Positions 13,068 to 13,782 of a stretch of DNA of 13,782 bases are shown piece by piece; the first letter of the stretch is position 1, and the number at the start of each line of letters is the position of its first letter. Below the pieces are notes generated by a model that was not told the origin of the DNA, did no database searches, and saw only the letters and a list, made by a program, of their open reading frames with translations. This stretch comes from Pseudomonadota bacterium (GTDB taxonomy: Bacteria; Pseudomonadota; Alphaproteobacteria; Caulobacterales; Caulobacteraceae), in NCBI GenBank assembly GCA_023390245.1, contig JAEWDF010000078.1, positions 1 through 13,782 on the forward strand, written 5' to 3'. Made by a program: the position numbers and the translations under genes.

Positions 13068-13782
13068 TGGCGGCGCCGGTCATCGTCACGGGCGCGGCCG
13101 GCTTCATCGGCATGCATGTGGCCGAGCGTTTGCTGGCGCGCGGCGAGGCGGTGATCGGGATCGATGTCTTCAACGACTATTACGACCCACGCCTGAAAGA
13201 GGCGCGCGCCGCCAGGCTGGAAGGGCGGCCGGGCTTTCGCATGGTGCGGGCCGACATCGCCGAGCATGAGACGATCCGCGCCCTGGTCGCCGACAGCGGG
13301 GCCGATCGGGTCGTGCATCTGGCCGCCCAGGCCGGCGTCCGCTACTCGCTGGAGAACCCCTTCGCCTATGAGCGGTCGAACCTGGCGGGACATCTGTCGA
13401 TCCTGGAGGCCTGCCGCCACGCCGGGGTGAAGCACCTGGTCTACGCCTCATCCTCATCCGTCTATGGCGACCGGCCGCTGGACGGGCAGGGGTTCCGCGA
13501 GGACGACCCGACGGTCAGCCCGGTCTCGCTCTATGCCGCGACCAAGCGGTCGTGCGAACTGCTGAGCCAGAGCTATGCGCGCCTCTACGGTTTTCCGCAG
13601 TCGGGCCTGCGCTTCTTCACCGTCTATGGGCCGTGGGGCCGGCCGGACATGGCCTATTACAGCTTCACGCGCCGCATCGCGCGCGGCGAGCCGATCGAGG
13701 TCTATGGCGAAGGACGGATGGCGCGCGACTTCACCTATATCGACGACATCGTGGACGGGATCGTCGGCGTGCTGGACCGGCC
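13067..13782 (+). CDS. UDP-glucuronate 4-epimerase-like NAD-dependent epimerase (cut by window edge)
   Basis: The visible 238 residues form an extended short-chain dehydrogenase. The NAD motif is TGAAGFIG (8-15), with Gly9, Gly12 and Gly15. The stretch DVFNDYYDPRLKEARAARL (33-51) is characteristic of UDP-glucuronate 4-epimerases. HLAAQAGVRYSLENP follows, then the catalytic Ser in YASSSSVYG (129/130) and Tyr156-x3-Lys160 in LYAATK. Later motifs are LRFFTVYGPWGRPDMA and ARDFTYIDDIVDG. The expected reaction converts UDP-glucuronate to UDP-galacturonate, a donor for lipopolysaccharide, capsule or other glycans. The ATG at 13067 shares one base with the dehydrogenase stop (TGATG), so the genes are translationally coupled. 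Roughly 100 residues of the substrate-binding C-terminus are missing beyond the edge. UDP-glucose 4-epimerase is the main alternative, less likely given the DYYD motif and the partner gene. Confidence 0.88.
   Translation, partial: MAAPVIVTGAAGFIGMHVAERLLARGEAVIGIDVFNDYYDPRLKEARAARLEGRPGFRMVRADIAEHETIRALVADSGADRVVHLAAQAGVRYSLENPFAYERSNLAGHLSILEACRHAGVKHLVYASSSSVYGDRPLDGQGFREDDPTVSPVSLYAATKRSCELLSQSYARLYGFPQSGLRFFTVYGPWGRPDMAYYSFTRRIARGEPIEVYGEGRMARDFTYIDDIVDGIVGVLDR

Noticed and set aside
1..13782. Mobile elements, CRISPR arrays, tRNA/rRNA genes, or a new defence-type system
   Set aside because: No transposase or integrase motifs, no regularly spaced repeats, no RNA gene folds, and no cluster of unknown genes. 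Nearly every gene belongs to a familiar core family.

Overview
The window is very GC-rich, tightly packed bacterial DNA. It most likely comes from an alphaproteobacterium of the Caulobacterales (Caulobacter/Brevundimonas type). The main reasons are a gene opening with the characteristic PodJ N-terminus, a CtrA-type box and a GANTC (CcrM) site at its promoter, and a RegB/RegA redox pair beside a bo3-type quinol oxidase. Genus is an inference; no rRNA or tRNA gene is present to settle it.

Layout. (1) 1-2128, minus strand: N-terminal 709 residues of the polar organiser PodJ, running off the left edge, with a well-defined promoter at 2130-2197. (2) 2348-3121, plus strand: a small two-helix membrane protein, then a pyridoxamine-phosphate-oxidase-like general stress protein. 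(3) 3122-3251: a convergent intergenic gap with two hairpins. (4) 3252-4598, minus strand: a major facilitator transporter of the metabolite:H+ symporter type. (5) 4599-4803: a divergent control region with three short dyads. (6) 4804-11681, plus strand: one compact seven-gene unit, cyoA-cyoB-cyoC-cyoD-surf1-regB-regA. (7) 11745-13782, plus strand: UDP-glucose 6-dehydrogenase and, overlapping it by one base, a UDP-glucuronate 4-epimerase cut by the right edge.

How the genes work together. The cyo genes encode a proton-pumping ubiquinol:O2 oxidoreductase of heme-copper class A1; every haem, copper, quinone and proton-channel residue checked is present in subunit I. The SURF1 protein is expected to help assemble its haem-copper centre. 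RegB carries the quinone-binding GGxxNPF motif and the redox-active cysteine region of its family, so a sensor of quinone redox state is encoded in the same unit as the enzyme that oxidises quinol. This suggests a feedback loop. The last two genes would convert UDP-glucose to UDP-glucuronate and then UDP-galacturonate for surface polysaccharide.

The most notable points are an apparent AUU start codon for the SURF1 gene, the oxidase-plus-redox-sensor operon, and the cell-cycle promoter of podJ. I found no mobile element, CRISPR array, RNA gene or clearly new system; most of the window is core-genome material.
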